From Microbispora bryophytorum (lineage in GTDB: Bacteria; Actinomycetota; Actinomycetes; Streptosporangiales; Streptosporangiaceae): a DNA stretch of 64,000 nt. Both the position numbers and the translations under genes were made by a program. Positions 8,659 through 16,917 of the stretch are shown in pieces. The number at the start of each line of letters is the position of its first letter. Position 1 is the stretch's first letter. A model generated the notes under the pieces. The model did no database searches. It was given only the letters and a program-made list of their open reading frames with translations, and was not told where the DNA came from. The DNA lies in the NCBI RefSeq assembly GCF_006874465.1, contig NZ_VIRL01000012.1:62001-126000 (forward strand), written 5' to 3'.

Positions 8659-9939
8659 CTACGAGGGCGCGACGAGCAGCCGGTCGAGGACGCGGACGCC
8701 GAACTCCAGGCCCTCGGCCGGAACGCGCTCGTCGAGACCGTGGAACATGCCGAAGTAGTCGAGGTCCGGCGGCAGCAGCAGCGGCGCGAAGCCGTACCCC
8801 CTGATGCCGATCCTGGCGAACCACTTGGCGTCGGTGCCGCCGGTCATGACGTACGGCACCGGCCTGCCGGCGGGGTCCTCGGCGAGCAGGGCGGCGGTGA
8901 GCTCGTCGAACAGGCCCTCGGCGGGGGAGGAGACGGCCTCCTCGAAGCTGACGAACTCACGGGTGATCTTCGGCCCGAGCAGCCGGTCGACGGTCTCCAG
9001 GAACTCCTCGCGCTGCCCCGGCAGGAACCGGCCGTCCACGTGGGCCTCGGCGGTGCCGGGGATGACGTTGACCTTGTATCCCGCGTCGAGCATCGTCGGG
9101 TTGGCCGAGTTGCGCAGCACGCCCTTGAACAGCGCCGCCGCCCGGGGGATCCGCTCGATCTCCGTCTCCAGCCGGTCGACGTCGATCGGCCGGCCGAGCG
9201 CCCGCGACAGCTCGTCGATCAGCCGGGCCACCTCGGGCGTCAGCCGTACGGGCCAGGGGTGGTCGGCGAGGCGGGCGAGGGCACGGGCGAGCTCGGCCAC
9301 GGGGTTGTCGACGGCGGGCTTGGACCCGTGGCCGGGGACGCCGTGGGCCGTCAGGCGCATCCACGCGGTGCCGCGCTCCCCGACGGCCACCGGGTAGACG
9401 CGGACGTCGCCCTCATACCAGGAGAAGCCGCCGGACTCGCTGATCGCCTCCGTGCAGCCCTCGAACAGGTCGCGGTGCCGCTCGATCGCGTGGCCCGCGC
9501 CGTACTCGCCGGTGGACTCCTCGTCGGCGAGGAAGGCCAGCACGAGGTCGCGCCTGGGGCGCACGCCCCTGCGCGCGTTCTCGCGGGCCCAGGCGAGGGT
9601 CATGGCGAGCGTGCCCTTCATGTCGACCGCGCCCCGGCCGTGCACGCAGCCGTCGGCGATCTCCCCGGAGAACGGGTGCGTACGCCACTCGGCCGGGTCG
9701 GCGGGCACCACGTCGAGGTGACCGTGCAGCAGCAGCGCGTCGGGGCTGTCGCCGGGGATGCGCGCCACCACGCTGGTGCGGCGCGGCGCCGACTCGAACA
9801 CCACCGGCTCGATGCCTACCTCGGCGAGCAGGGACGCCACGTATTCGGCGGCTCGCCGCTCGCCCGGCCCGTCGCCGGACCCGTCATTGGTGGTGTCGAT
9901 CCGCAGCAGTTCCGAGCAGATCGTCGCGACCTCGCTCAC
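8659..9939 (-). CDS. M20/M25/M40-family metallopeptidase (deacylase-like)
   Basis: A 426-residue cytoplasmic zinc hydrolase. It has the metal-binding HGHLDVVPAD near residue 72, the bridging aspartate in GRGAVDMKG near 105, and the catalytic glutamates in ADEESTGEYGAGH near 136. A dimerisation (lid) insertion with VPGHGSKPAVDNP starts near 205. The family comprises peptidases, succinyl-diaminopimelate desuccinylases and aminoacylases; this length fits an exopeptidase or deacylase. The GTG start overlaps the upstream S9 peptidase stop by four bases (GTGA), so it is the last gene of a coupled peptidase operon and probably finishes degradation of the same peptides. The exact substrate is not known. 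Confidence 0.88.
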   Translation of the reverse strand: MSEVATICSELLRIDTTNDGSGDGPGERRAAEYVASLLAEVGIEPVVFESAPRRTSVVARIPGDSPDALLLHGHLDVVPADPAEWRTHPFSGEIADGCVHGRGAVDMKGTLAMTLAWARENARRGVRPRRDLVLAFLADEESTGEYGAGHAIERHRDLFEGCTEAISESGGFSWYEGDVRVYPVAVGERGTAWMRLTAHGVPGHGSKPAVDNPVAELARALARLADHPWPVRLTPEVARLIDELSRALGRPIDVDRLETEIERIPRAAALFKGVLRNSANPTMLDAGYKVNVIPGTAEAHVDGRFLPGQREEFLETVDRLLGPKITREFVSFEEAVSSPAEGLFDELTAALLAEDPAGRPVPYVMTGGTDAKWFARIGIRGYGFAPLLLPPDLDYFGMFHGLDERVPAEGLEFGVRVLDRLLVAPS

Positions 9940-11765
9940 GACACTCCACCTTCCAGCTTCAGGGGCGGGACCTCAGGAGTCGGAAAGCCGAAGACGATCC
10001 CGTAGAAGGCCAGCTCGGCTTCCAGCGCCCGGACGATGGTCTCCTCACGCCGCCAGCCGTGCTGTTCGCCCTCGAAGGTGAGGTATGCCCACCGGTGCCC
10101 GTGGCGGGCCAGTGCGGCGGCGAAACGCTCCGACTGCGCGGGATCGACCACCTTGTCTTCCAGGCCGTGCAGGAGCAGGGCCGGGCCGGACGCCCGTTCC
10201 GCGTGCAGTTCGGGGGACCTGTCCACGTAGCGCTGCCGGGTCTCGGGCAGCGGGCCGATCAGCCCGTCGAGGTAGCGCGACTCGAAGTCGTGCGTCTCGG
10301 CCGCCCAGTGCTCGGGGTCGGAGATGCCGTAGTGGGACACCGCGCCGCAGAAGACGTCGCTGTGGACGAGCGCGGCCATCGACGTCCAGCCGCCGGCGCT
10401 GCCGCCTCTGATCGCCACCTTCCCGGCCCGCCCGGTGTCCAGCAGCCACCGCGCCACCGTTTCGCAGTCGCGCACGTCCACCACGCCCCAGCTGTGGCGC
10501 AGCCGCTCGCGGTAGGCCCGGCCGTAGCCGGTGGAGCCGCCGTAGTTGACCTCGGCGACGCCGATGCCCCTGCTGGTGAAGTAGGCGATCTCCAGGTCGA
10601 ACACCGGCGGGGCCGAACTCGTCGGACCGCCGTGCACGAACACCACGTACGGCGCGGGCCCGCCGCCGGACGACGGGGCGTACAGGTGCGCGTGGACTCC
10701 CCCGACCGTCACCGCCTCGGGTGTGGGCAGCTCGGCGTCCCCCGGCACCGGCTTGCCGGAGGACAGCACCTCGCGCGCCCCGGTGTCCAGGTCGACCCGC
10801 ACCACCTCGTACGGCCGGAGGGGCGAGGCCGCGACGCCCACGACGTGGGAGCCCCGGCCCGACAGGGCGGGCGCCCAGTGGGTGTAATCGCCGCCGACGT
10901 CCCTGAGGGAGCCTGCCGTCGCGGGGGCGTCGAGGATTCCCAGCCGCCGCTCGTCGGCCGTGCCGTACACGGAGGCGATCCGCCCGCCGGCGACGGCGAA
11001 GAACGTCGCGCCGATCTTCCAGGTGGCGTCGCCGAACTCCAGCGGCACCGGGGTCAGGTCGCGCGCCGTGCCGTCCACCCCGACGAGGTGGATGTTCCAC
11101 CAGCCGGTGGGGTCGGTGACGGCGTACAGGCTCCCGTCGTCGCGCCACTCGGCCTGGCAGGTGGACGCGCCGGACAGCAGGACGCGGTGGGGGCCGCCGT
11201 CCACGGATCCGACGCAGAGCTCGGTGGCGTCCCAGGGCATGTCCGGGTGGTTCCAGCCGATCCAGGCGAGCGACCGTCCGTCCGGCGAGACGCGCGGGTT
11301 CATCAGGAAATGATGGGTCTTCACCACGCTGCGCAGGGGGGAGCCGTCGAGTGGCACCGCGACGATGTCGCGCTCGCCGCTGCGCGCGTCGCCCCGCTCG
11401 CGCACGCACCACACCGTGTCGCCGTGGACGACGAGGTCGGCGTAGCGGGCGGGCTCCTCGGGGGTGAGCGGGACCGGCTCCTCGCCGGGGGAGCACAGGT
11501 GGATCCGGCCGTCCGCCCAGTCGGTGAACACCAGACGGCCCTCGTGCGCCCGCCAGGACCGCCCGCCGTACTCCATGACCCGGTTCCTGGCGTTCCAGCC
11601 CGGCGGGAGCACGTCCTCGATCACGCCGTCGGCCCTGCGCCGCACCACGCAGCGCCGGCCGCCCTCGCGCGGGCGCGGCTCGTCCCACCAGACCTCGTCT
11701 CCCGAGATCTCCACCCACAGCGGGCGGTCGTCCACCCGTGCGACGTCGACGGCCCGAATGGTCAC
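9936..11765 (-). CDS. S9-family serine peptidase (prolyl oligopeptidase/acylaminoacyl-peptidase type)
   Basis: A 609-residue two-domain serine peptidase without signal peptide. The N-terminal 340 residues form a beta-propeller with repeats such as SPDGRSLAWIGW and QAEWRDDGSLYAVTD. The C-terminal alpha/beta-hydrolase carries the nucleophile in RGGSAGGWTS near 450, the acid in LEDKVV and the histidine in EGEQHGW. The frame stays open upstream of 11765, but that part is antisense noise over the C39 gene. I chose GTG 11765 because it forms a GTGA overlap with the C39 stop and has GGGGGAA before it. S9 enzymes cleave short peptides or N-acyl-peptides. The neighbours point to a peptide-processing pathway. 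Confidence 0.88.
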   Translation of the reverse strand: MTIRAVDVARVDDRPLWVEISGDEVWWDEPRPREGGRRCVVRRRADGVIEDVLPPGWNARNRVMEYGGRSWRAHEGRLVFTDWADGRIHLCSPGEEPVPLTPEEPARYADLVVHGDTVWCVRERGDARSGERDIVAVPLDGSPLRSVVKTHHFLMNPRVSPDGRSLAWIGWNHPDMPWDATELCVGSVDGGPHRVLLSGASTCQAEWRDDGSLYAVTDPTGWWNIHLVGVDGTARDLTPVPLEFGDATWKIGATFFAVAGGRIASVYGTADERRLGILDAPATAGSLRDVGGDYTHWAPALSGRGSHVVGVAASPLRPYEVVRVDLDTGAREVLSSGKPVPGDAELPTPEAVTVGGVHAHLYAPSSGGGPAPYVVFVHGGPTSSAPPVFDLEIAYFTSRGIGVAEVNYGGSTGYGRAYRERLRHSWGVVDVRDCETVARWLLDTGRAGKVAIRGGSAGGWTSMAALVHSDVFCGAVSHYGISDPEHWAAETHDFESRYLDGLIGPLPETRQRYVDRSPELHAERASGPALLLHGLEDKVVDPAQSERFAAALARHGHRWAYLTFEGEQHGWRREETIVRALEAELAFYGIVFGFPTPEVPPLKLEGGVS

Positions 11766-12919
11766 CAGTTCCCCCCGGAGTCTGGAAGCGGAGTGCCGGG
11801 GGGATGCACGATGTGCGCGATCCCCCCGCTGCTCGTGGCGCGCAGCCAGACGCTCTCGAACGCCGCGCGGGGATACACCCGCCGCACGCCGCCGTCGTCC
11901 GGCGCGGCCGGATCGTTCGCGATCACGTCGCCCTCGGCCGTGAATCCCGTGACGACCATGATGTGCCCGCCGGTGGAGTATCCGGCGCCCGGCAGCTCGT
12001 GATCGCGGAAGGCCTGTGAGGTGATCACCGGGATCCCGGCGGCGATGAACCGCTCCAGCTCGGCCAGCGAGCGCAGCCGCGTGACGAAGCCGTCCAGCCC
12101 GTACCGCCCGGCGTACGCGACGCCGAAGGGCCAGTTGCCGGTGCCCTGGTAGCTGTGGTCGTACATGTCGCGCGCGGCGTGGTCGACCGCCGGGCACGCG
12201 TCGCCGGGGGTCACCCAGGCGAGGTCGGCCGGGGCGGGCCCCAGCCCCCAGTAGCCCAGCACCATCGTGAACGCCGCGGGGCTGCACCACGACTCACCGC
12301 CGCCGTCCCACTGCGGATAGTGCCCCGTGTGGACCTTCTGCGAACGGCGCGGCACGTCGAGCTCGACGGCCCGCGACCCCGGCGGGCCGCCTCTGCCCGC
12401 CTGCCCCACGGCCGAGGCCATCACGGCGAGCGAGCGCACGCCGCCGCCGCTGCCGTACAGGGTGGCGCGCACGCGGTACGACGTCACGGAGCGGGCGGCC
12501 ACGAAGGTGTCGACGGCGACGTCCCCGTCGGCGTCCCCCTGGCCGGGCAGCGACGTGCGGTGGATGTCGGCGCCGGTCTCGGCCCAACGGCCCATGACGT
12601 ACCACTTGGTCAGGCCGCCGGTGACCGCCCGCGCCTGGATCTCGATCTCCAGCCAGGCGCCGGGCGGCGCGGCGGCCGTCCACGACGGCACCAGTTCGGT
12701 GGCCGCGAAGCCGATCTCCCGCTCCGGGGACGTCCAGCGGATGTAGGGCCACTCCCGCTCGCCGCCGGGGGCGAACGGATCCAGATATTTCGTTGTCCCC
12801 GTCTCCCGAGCCTCGACGGACCACCGGTGGAGGACGACGGGGCTCACCTGGGGGCTCGGTCCGGCCGACAGCAGGGTGACCACCTCGCCGATTGTTGTTA
12901 CCGCCCCGACCTGGCACAT
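11762..12919 (-). CDS. C39-like cysteine peptidase family protein
   Basis: A 385-residue protein with a C-terminal papain-fold peptidase_C39_2-type domain. The probable catalytic Cys is in GGGESWCSPAAFTMVLGY near residue 212; the His is in TGGHIMVVTGF near 325 and a polar third residue is in VIANDPAAP. The N-terminal 190 residues are beta-rich (LEIEIQARAVTGG, YRVRATLYGSG) and resemble the N-terminal part of actinobacterial C39-family proteins. There is no signal peptide, although homologues are often secreted. Start ATG 12919 lies 40 bases after the AAA ATPase stop, and its own stop overlaps the S9 start by four bases. It could be a processing protease for peptides handled by the S9 and M20 partners. 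Confidence 0.8.
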   Translation of the reverse strand: MCQVGAVTTIGEVVTLLSAGPSPQVSPVVLHRWSVEARETGTTKYLDPFAPGGEREWPYIRWTSPEREIGFAATELVPSWTAAAPPGAWLEIEIQARAVTGGLTKWYVMGRWAETGADIHRTSLPGQGDADGDVAVDTFVAARSVTSYRVRATLYGSGGGVRSLAVMASAVGQAGRGGPPGSRAVELDVPRRSQKVHTGHYPQWDGGGESWCSPAAFTMVLGYWGLGPAPADLAWVTPGDACPAVDHAARDMYDHSYQGTGNWPFGVAYAGRYGLDGFVTRLRSLAELERFIAAGIPVITSQAFRDHELPGAGYSTGGHIMVVTGFTAEGDVIANDPAAPDDGGVRRVYPRAAFESVWLRATSSGGIAHIVHPPGTPLPDSGGNW

Positions 12920-12959
12920 CGGATGGTTTACGTATCCGACACACGGGACGCTACGCCCG

Positions 12960-14087
12960 TCAGAGGTAGAGCCCCGTGGCGGGGGCGGGTTCGGCGGCGG
13001 CCGGGCGGCCGTCCCGCAGGGCGAACAGCTCGGCCAGGGTCGTCCCGCTCGCGCTCCCGCCCGTGCCCGCGCCCCCGGCGCCCAGCCACTGGGCCGCCTG
13101 GTCCGCCTCGAACCGGCCGACCTCGATCTGCGCCAGGCACCGCCCGGGCCGTACGACGGCCGGGTGGAGCCGGCTGAGGTCCTCGTTGGTCGTGATGGCC
13201 ACGAGCACGTCCCTGCCCTGGCCGAGCAGCCCGTCGGTCAGGTTGAGCAGGCGTGACAGGCCCTGACCCGTCGACTGCTTGGCCTCGGCGCGGATCAGCT
13301 CGTCGCAGTCCTCCAGGACGAGCAGCCGCCAGCGCGGCTCGTCGTCCTCGCCCGGACCGTCCCAGCCGACGGCGACGTCCATGAGATAGCCGGGGTCGTT
13401 GAACAGCAGCTCGGGGTCGAGCACGCAGTCGACCTGGCACCAGGGCGCCCACTCGCGGGCGAGCGTGCGCAGCAGCGTCGTCTTGCCGGTCCCGGGCGGG
13501 CCGTGCAGGAGGACCAGCCGGCCCGTCACGCCGGCCGCGGTGGTCGCCATGAGGGCGTCCAGGCGGCGGGCCGCGGCCCGGGGGTAGTTCCGCCTGATCT
13601 CCTGCCAGGACGAGGTCGTGATGGGCTTGGCGGAGCGGTGGGGGCCGTGGCTCGACCGCCACCAGAAGCCCATCCGCACGTGGTCGGCGTCGGGGGCCGC
13701 CTCCTCCGCGTCCCTGGTCGCCTGCTCCAGGACCGAGCCGGCCAGTTCCTCGCTGACCGCCGTGGCGGTGAGCGTCGCCGACCGGTTCGCGCCGCGGACC
13801 ACCCGCAGCGTCCACCCCTCGCCCGCGACCAGCCGGGTCTCGTACCCGTCGGTGTGCTGGGCGACGCGCAGCAGCCGGCCGCCCTCGGCGGTCAGCGGGG
13901 CGTCGGCGCGGACCCGGCCGAGGCTGGTGGTGCGGGACCAGGGCTGCTCGCCGGTGGCGAACGGCGACAGCGCCATGGCGTCGATCACGTCGGCCGGGCT
14001 GTCGGCGTCGTCGAGCCAGATCCGCATCGGCACCGGGGGTGGGGGCGTGGAGTGAGGAGAGAAGTCGACCTCCTTGAGAACGGACAT
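12960..14087 (-). CDS. DUF5925-type AAA ATPase
   Basis: A 375-residue protein. The N-terminal 180 residues match the DUF5925-type region (MRIWLDDADSPADVIDAMAL at 21-40). A single AAA+ module follows, with Walker A LLHGPPGTGKTTLL near 196-209, Walker B RLLVLEDCDEL near 255, sensor-1 VAITTNE near 300 and an arginine-rich RPGRC. No membrane segments. It is the first gene of the minus-strand peptidase cluster. An ATPase ahead of three peptidases might unfold or deliver substrates, but no fused protease-docking domain is visible. A probable promoter lies just upstream (14094-14123), predicting a leaderless start at 14087. Confidence 0.82.
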   Translation of the reverse strand: MSVLKEVDFSPHSTPPPPVPMRIWLDDADSPADVIDAMALSPFATGEQPWSRTTSLGRVRADAPLTAEGGRLLRVAQHTDGYETRLVAGEGWTLRVVRGANRSATLTATAVSEELAGSVLEQATRDAEEAAPDADHVRMGFWWRSSHGPHRSAKPITTSSWQEIRRNYPRAAARRLDALMATTAAGVTGRLVLLHGPPGTGKTTLLRTLAREWAPWCQVDCVLDPELLFNDPGYLMDVAVGWDGPGEDDEPRWRLLVLEDCDELIRAEAKQSTGQGLSRLLNLTDGLLGQGRDVLVAITTNEDLSRLHPAVVRPGRCLAQIEVGRFEADQAAQWLGAGGAGTGGSASGTTLAELFALRDGRPAAAEPAPATGLYL

Positions 14088-14093
14088 ACAGCG

Positions 14094-14123
14094 ATGATCT
14101 CGACGAACGTCTCACTCTGTCGA
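14094..14123 (-). promoter_or_regulatory. Putative promoter of the AAA-C39-S9-M20 operon
   Basis: On the minus strand a TCGACA -35 (14118-14123) and a GATCAT -10 (14094-14099) are separated by 18 bases. The -10 ends six bases before ATG 14087, so transcription would start at the start codon. The call is by motif only. Confidence 0.45.
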
Positions 14124-14250
14124 TTGGATTTATTTGGGTTATTCGATTTTCCTGCTGTTTAAGCCGTTTCATCTGGGCAAAAGTCAGTACCTATTGGGGC
14201 GTTACCGCTACGCTCGGCGTCCAGTCGTACGGTTTGCAACGGAGAGCACT

Positions 14251-15036
14251 GTGGCCATCGATCTCGTGTCTCGCGCTGCATGGGGCGCGCGTTCCCCCAG
14301 GGGCTCGTACTCGTCGCTGGCCTCCACGCGCGGCGTGAAGGTCCACTACACCGGTGGCCGCGTGGATCCCGGCATCGTCGGCGACCACGCCAAGTGCGTG
14401 GCCATGGTGAAGTCGATTCAGGACTTCCATATCGACGGCAACGGCTGGATCGACATCGGATACTCCATGGTGGCGTGTCCCCACCGGAAGGTCTTCGTCG
14501 GTCGCGGGCCGGGACACCTGCCGGCCGCCAACGGACCCGGCCTGAACTCCGGCCACTACGCCGTGCTCGGACTCGTCGGCAACGCCGGCCTGGTCCAGCC
14601 GACCGACGGCATCCTGCACGCGATCCTCGACGCGGTGGAGTATCTGCGCGCCAAGGGCGGCGCGGGCAAGGAGATCAAGGGCCACCGCGACGGCTACTCG
14701 ACCGACTGCCCCGGCGACCCGCTGTACGCCTGGGTCAAGAAGGGCGCGCCGCGTCCCGGCACCACCCAGCCGCAGCCCGACCCCGAACCGGAGCCGGAAC
14801 CACAGCCCACGCAGAAGTGGCCCGGCCGCCTGCTCAAATATCCGCCCGTGATGCGCGGCGACGACGTGCGCGCCTGGCAGGCCCGGATGAAGGAGCTCGG
14901 CTACGACATCGTCGTCGACGGCGCGTACGGGCCGGACTCGAAGGACGTGTGCCGCAGGTTCCAGAAGGACCGCCACCTCGACGTGGACGGCATCGTCGGC
15001 CCCGACACCTGGAACGCCGCATTCGCCAAGTCATGA
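14251..15036 (+). CDS. N-acetylmuramoyl-L-alanine amidase with C-terminal peptidoglycan-binding domain
   Basis: A 261-residue cell-wall hydrolase. Residues 5-170 form an amidase_2/PGRP-type domain: it opens with RAAWGARSP, and zinc ligands are expected in VKVHYTGG, in GHRDG and at the Cys of DCPGD. A proline/glutamate linker (PQPDPEPEPEPQP) leads to a PG_binding_1 domain (VMRGDDVRAWQARMKELGY to FQKDRHLDVDGIVGPDTW). There is no signal peptide, as in phage endolysins and some lysin-like housekeeping amidases. I chose GTG 14251 because GGAGAG lies five bases ahead; the open frame upstream is AT-rich intergenic DNA. It would cleave the MurNAc-L-Ala bond if exported or released. Confidence 0.85.
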   Translation: MAIDLVSRAAWGARSPRGSYSSLASTRGVKVHYTGGRVDPGIVGDHAKCVAMVKSIQDFHIDGNGWIDIGYSMVACPHRKVFVGRGPGHLPAANGPGLNSGHYAVLGLVGNAGLVQPTDGILHAILDAVEYLRAKGGAGKEIKGHRDGYSTDCPGDPLYAWVKKGAPRPGTTQPQPDPEPEPEPQPTQKWPGRLLKYPPVMRGDDVRAWQARMKELGYDIVVDGAYGPDSKDVCRRFQKDRHLDVDGIVGPDTWNAAFAKS

Positions 15037-15095
15037 GGCACCCGGAGTTGTCCACAGACCGGCACCCCGTTGCCCCGAGACCGGGCCGGTGCATT

Positions 15096-15101
15096 TAGCA
15101 T
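15096..15101 (+). promoter_or_regulatory. Putative -10 element of leaderless mutA
   Basis: TAGCAT lies seven bases before the mutA ATG at 15109, the spacing expected if transcription begins at the start codon. No convincing Shine-Dalgarno precedes this ATG, which supports a leaderless mRNA. The -35 region is not clear. Confidence 0.45.
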
Positions 15102-15108
15102 CCGGTTC

Positions 15109-16917
15109 ATGACGGTGCCGCCTGTTGAACTCGACGATCTCGCCGATCCCGCAGCGGGGTTCCCGCAGGCCACGCGGGAGCAGTGGCGGACGCTCGCGGC
15201 CGAGGTGCTGCGCAGATCGGGCTGGGACGGGTCGCCGGGCGAGGCCGAGGCCGCCCTGACCACCACGACCTACGACGGGGTGGCGGTGGCCCCGCTGTAC
15301 GACGCCGCGGACCTGCCGGCCGCGCCGCGGCCGACGCGCGCACCGGGCCCGTGGGACGTGCGCCAGCGGCACGCCGACCCCGATCCGGCCGTGACCCGGG
15401 AGGCGATCCACGCCGACCTGGAGAACGGCGTCACGTCCCTGTGGCTCGATCTGAACGCGATCGATCCCGCCGCGCTGCCGGCCGTGCTCGACGGCGTCCT
15501 GCTCGACCTCGCCCCGGTCGTCCTCGACGCCGGCCCGCGTACGGCCGAGGCGGCGGAGGCGTTCCTGCGCCTGGCCGTGGAGGGGGCTGCGGGCAATCTG
15601 GGCGCCGACCCGCTCGGGCTGGCGGCCCGCACCGGCGCGACCGTGGACACCGGCGCCGCCGTGGCGCTCGCCCGCCGCTGCGCCGTGGATCATCCGGGCC
15701 TGCGGGCGATCACCGTCGACGCGCTGCCGTACCACGACGCGGGCGGCGCCGACGCCGAGGAGCTCGGCTGCTCGGTCGCGACCGGCGTCGCCTACCTGCG
15801 GGCGCTGACCGGCGCCGGCCTGACGGTCGAGCAGGCGTTCGGGCAGCTCGAGTTCCGCTACGCCGCGACCGCCGACCAGTTCCTGACCATCGCCAAGCTC
15901 CGGGCCGCCCGGCGGCTGTGGGCGCGGGTCGCCGAGGTGGTCGGTGGGCTGGGAGCCCAGCTCCAGCACGCGGTCACCTCCTCGGCGATGATGACCGTCA
16001 GGGACCCCTGGGTGAACATGCTGCGCACGACGGTGGCCTGCTTCGCGGCCGGGGTGGGCGGGGCCGACGCGGTCACCGTCCAGCCGTTCGACGCCTGCCT
16101 CGGGCTGCCCGACGCGTTCGCCCGCCGCATCGCCCGCAACACCCAGGCGCTGCTGGTGGAGGAGGCGAACGTCGCCCGCGTGGCCGACCCGGCCGGCGGC
16201 TCCTGGTATGTGGAACGGCTCAGCGACGACCTCGCCGCCCGGGCCTGGGAGTGGTTCCAGGAGATCGAGCGGGCCGGCGGCATGGCGGCCGCGCTGGAGC
16301 GGCTGGTCCCCGAGCGGCTGGCGGCGACCCGGGCCGGGCGCGCGGACAACCTCGCCCACCGCCGCGACCCGATCACCGGGGTCAGCGAGTTCCCCGATCT
16401 GAAGGAGCGGCCGGTGTCCCGGCGGCCCGGCCCCGGGCTCGCCGCGACGTCCGGCGGCGCGTCCGGCGGCGCACCGGGCGGGGGACTGCCGGTGACGCGC
16501 TACGCCGAGGAGTTCGAGGCGCTGCGCGACCTCGCCGACGCCCAGCCGAGCCGGCCCGCGGTGTTCCTCGCCACGATCGGGCCGGTCGCCGCGCACACCG
16601 CGAGGGCGGCGTTCGCCGCCAACCTGTTCGCGGCGGGCGGTGTCGCGACCGTCACCAGCGGCCCGGGAACCGACCCGGCCGCGATCGCCGCGGCCTTCCG
16701 CGACTGCGGCACCCCCGTGGCCTGCCTGTGCTCCAGCGATCGGCTGTACGGCGAGCACGCCCCGGCGGTCGCCGCGGCGCTGCGGGAGGCCGGGGCACGC
16801 ACGATCTGGCTGGCCGGAAAGGGGGAGTATGAGGGGGTGGACGCCACCCTGTACGCCGGCTGCGACGCGCTGGGAGTGCTCCGCGCGACGTTCGACGAGC
16901 TGGGAGTGGACCGATGA
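15109..16917 (+). CDS. mutA: Methylmalonyl-CoA mutase small subunit
   Basis: A 602-residue non-catalytic beta subunit of the heterodimeric B12 enzyme that interconverts (R)-methylmalonyl-CoA and succinyl-CoA. The TIM-barrel half is clear: [19 protein letters not shown] near 305, [19 protein letters not shown] near 343-361 and [17 protein letters not shown] follow the large-subunit pattern. The C-terminal B12-type fold is degenerate and lacks the DxHxxG cobalamin-binding motif, as is usual for MutA. A Gly/Ser/Pro-rich linker lies near 448-460. The ATG at 15109 is preferred to the upstream extension because of the -10-like TAGCAT. It overlaps mutB by four bases (ATGA), so the subunits are made together. 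Confidence 0.95.
   Translation: MTVPPVELDDLADPAAGFPQATREQWRTLAAEVLRRSGWDGSPGEAEAALTTTTYDGVAVAPLYDAADLPAAPRPTRAPGPWDVRQRHADPDPAVTREAIHADLENGVTSLWLDLNAIDPAALPAVLDGVLLDLAPVVLDAGPRTAEAAEAFLRLAVEGAAGNLGADPLGLAARTGATVDTGAAVALARRCAVDHPGLRAITVDALPYHDAGGADAEELGCSVATGVAYLRALTGAGLTVEQAFGQLEFRYAATADQFLTIAKLRAARRLWARVAEVVGGLGAQLQHAVTSSAMMTVRDPWVNMLRTTVACFAAGVGGADAVTVQPFDACLGLPDAFARRIARNTQALLVEEANVARVADPAGGSWYVERLSDDLAARAWEWFQEIERAGGMAAALERLVPERLAATRAGRADNLAHRRDPITGVSEFPDLKERPVSRRPGPGLAATSGGASGGAPGGGLPVTRYAEEFEALRDLADAQPSRPAVFLATIGPVAAHTARAAFAANLFAAGGVATVTSGPGTDPAAIAAAFRDCGTPVACLCSSDRLYGEHAPAVAAALREAGARTIWLAGKGEYEGVDATLYAGCDALGVLRATFDELGVDR

Noticed and set aside
14134..14250. An N-terminal extension of the amidase (39 residues)
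   Set aside because: The DNA is A/T-rich and intergenic in character, and the GTG at 14251 has a good Shine-Dalgarno directly at the domain start.
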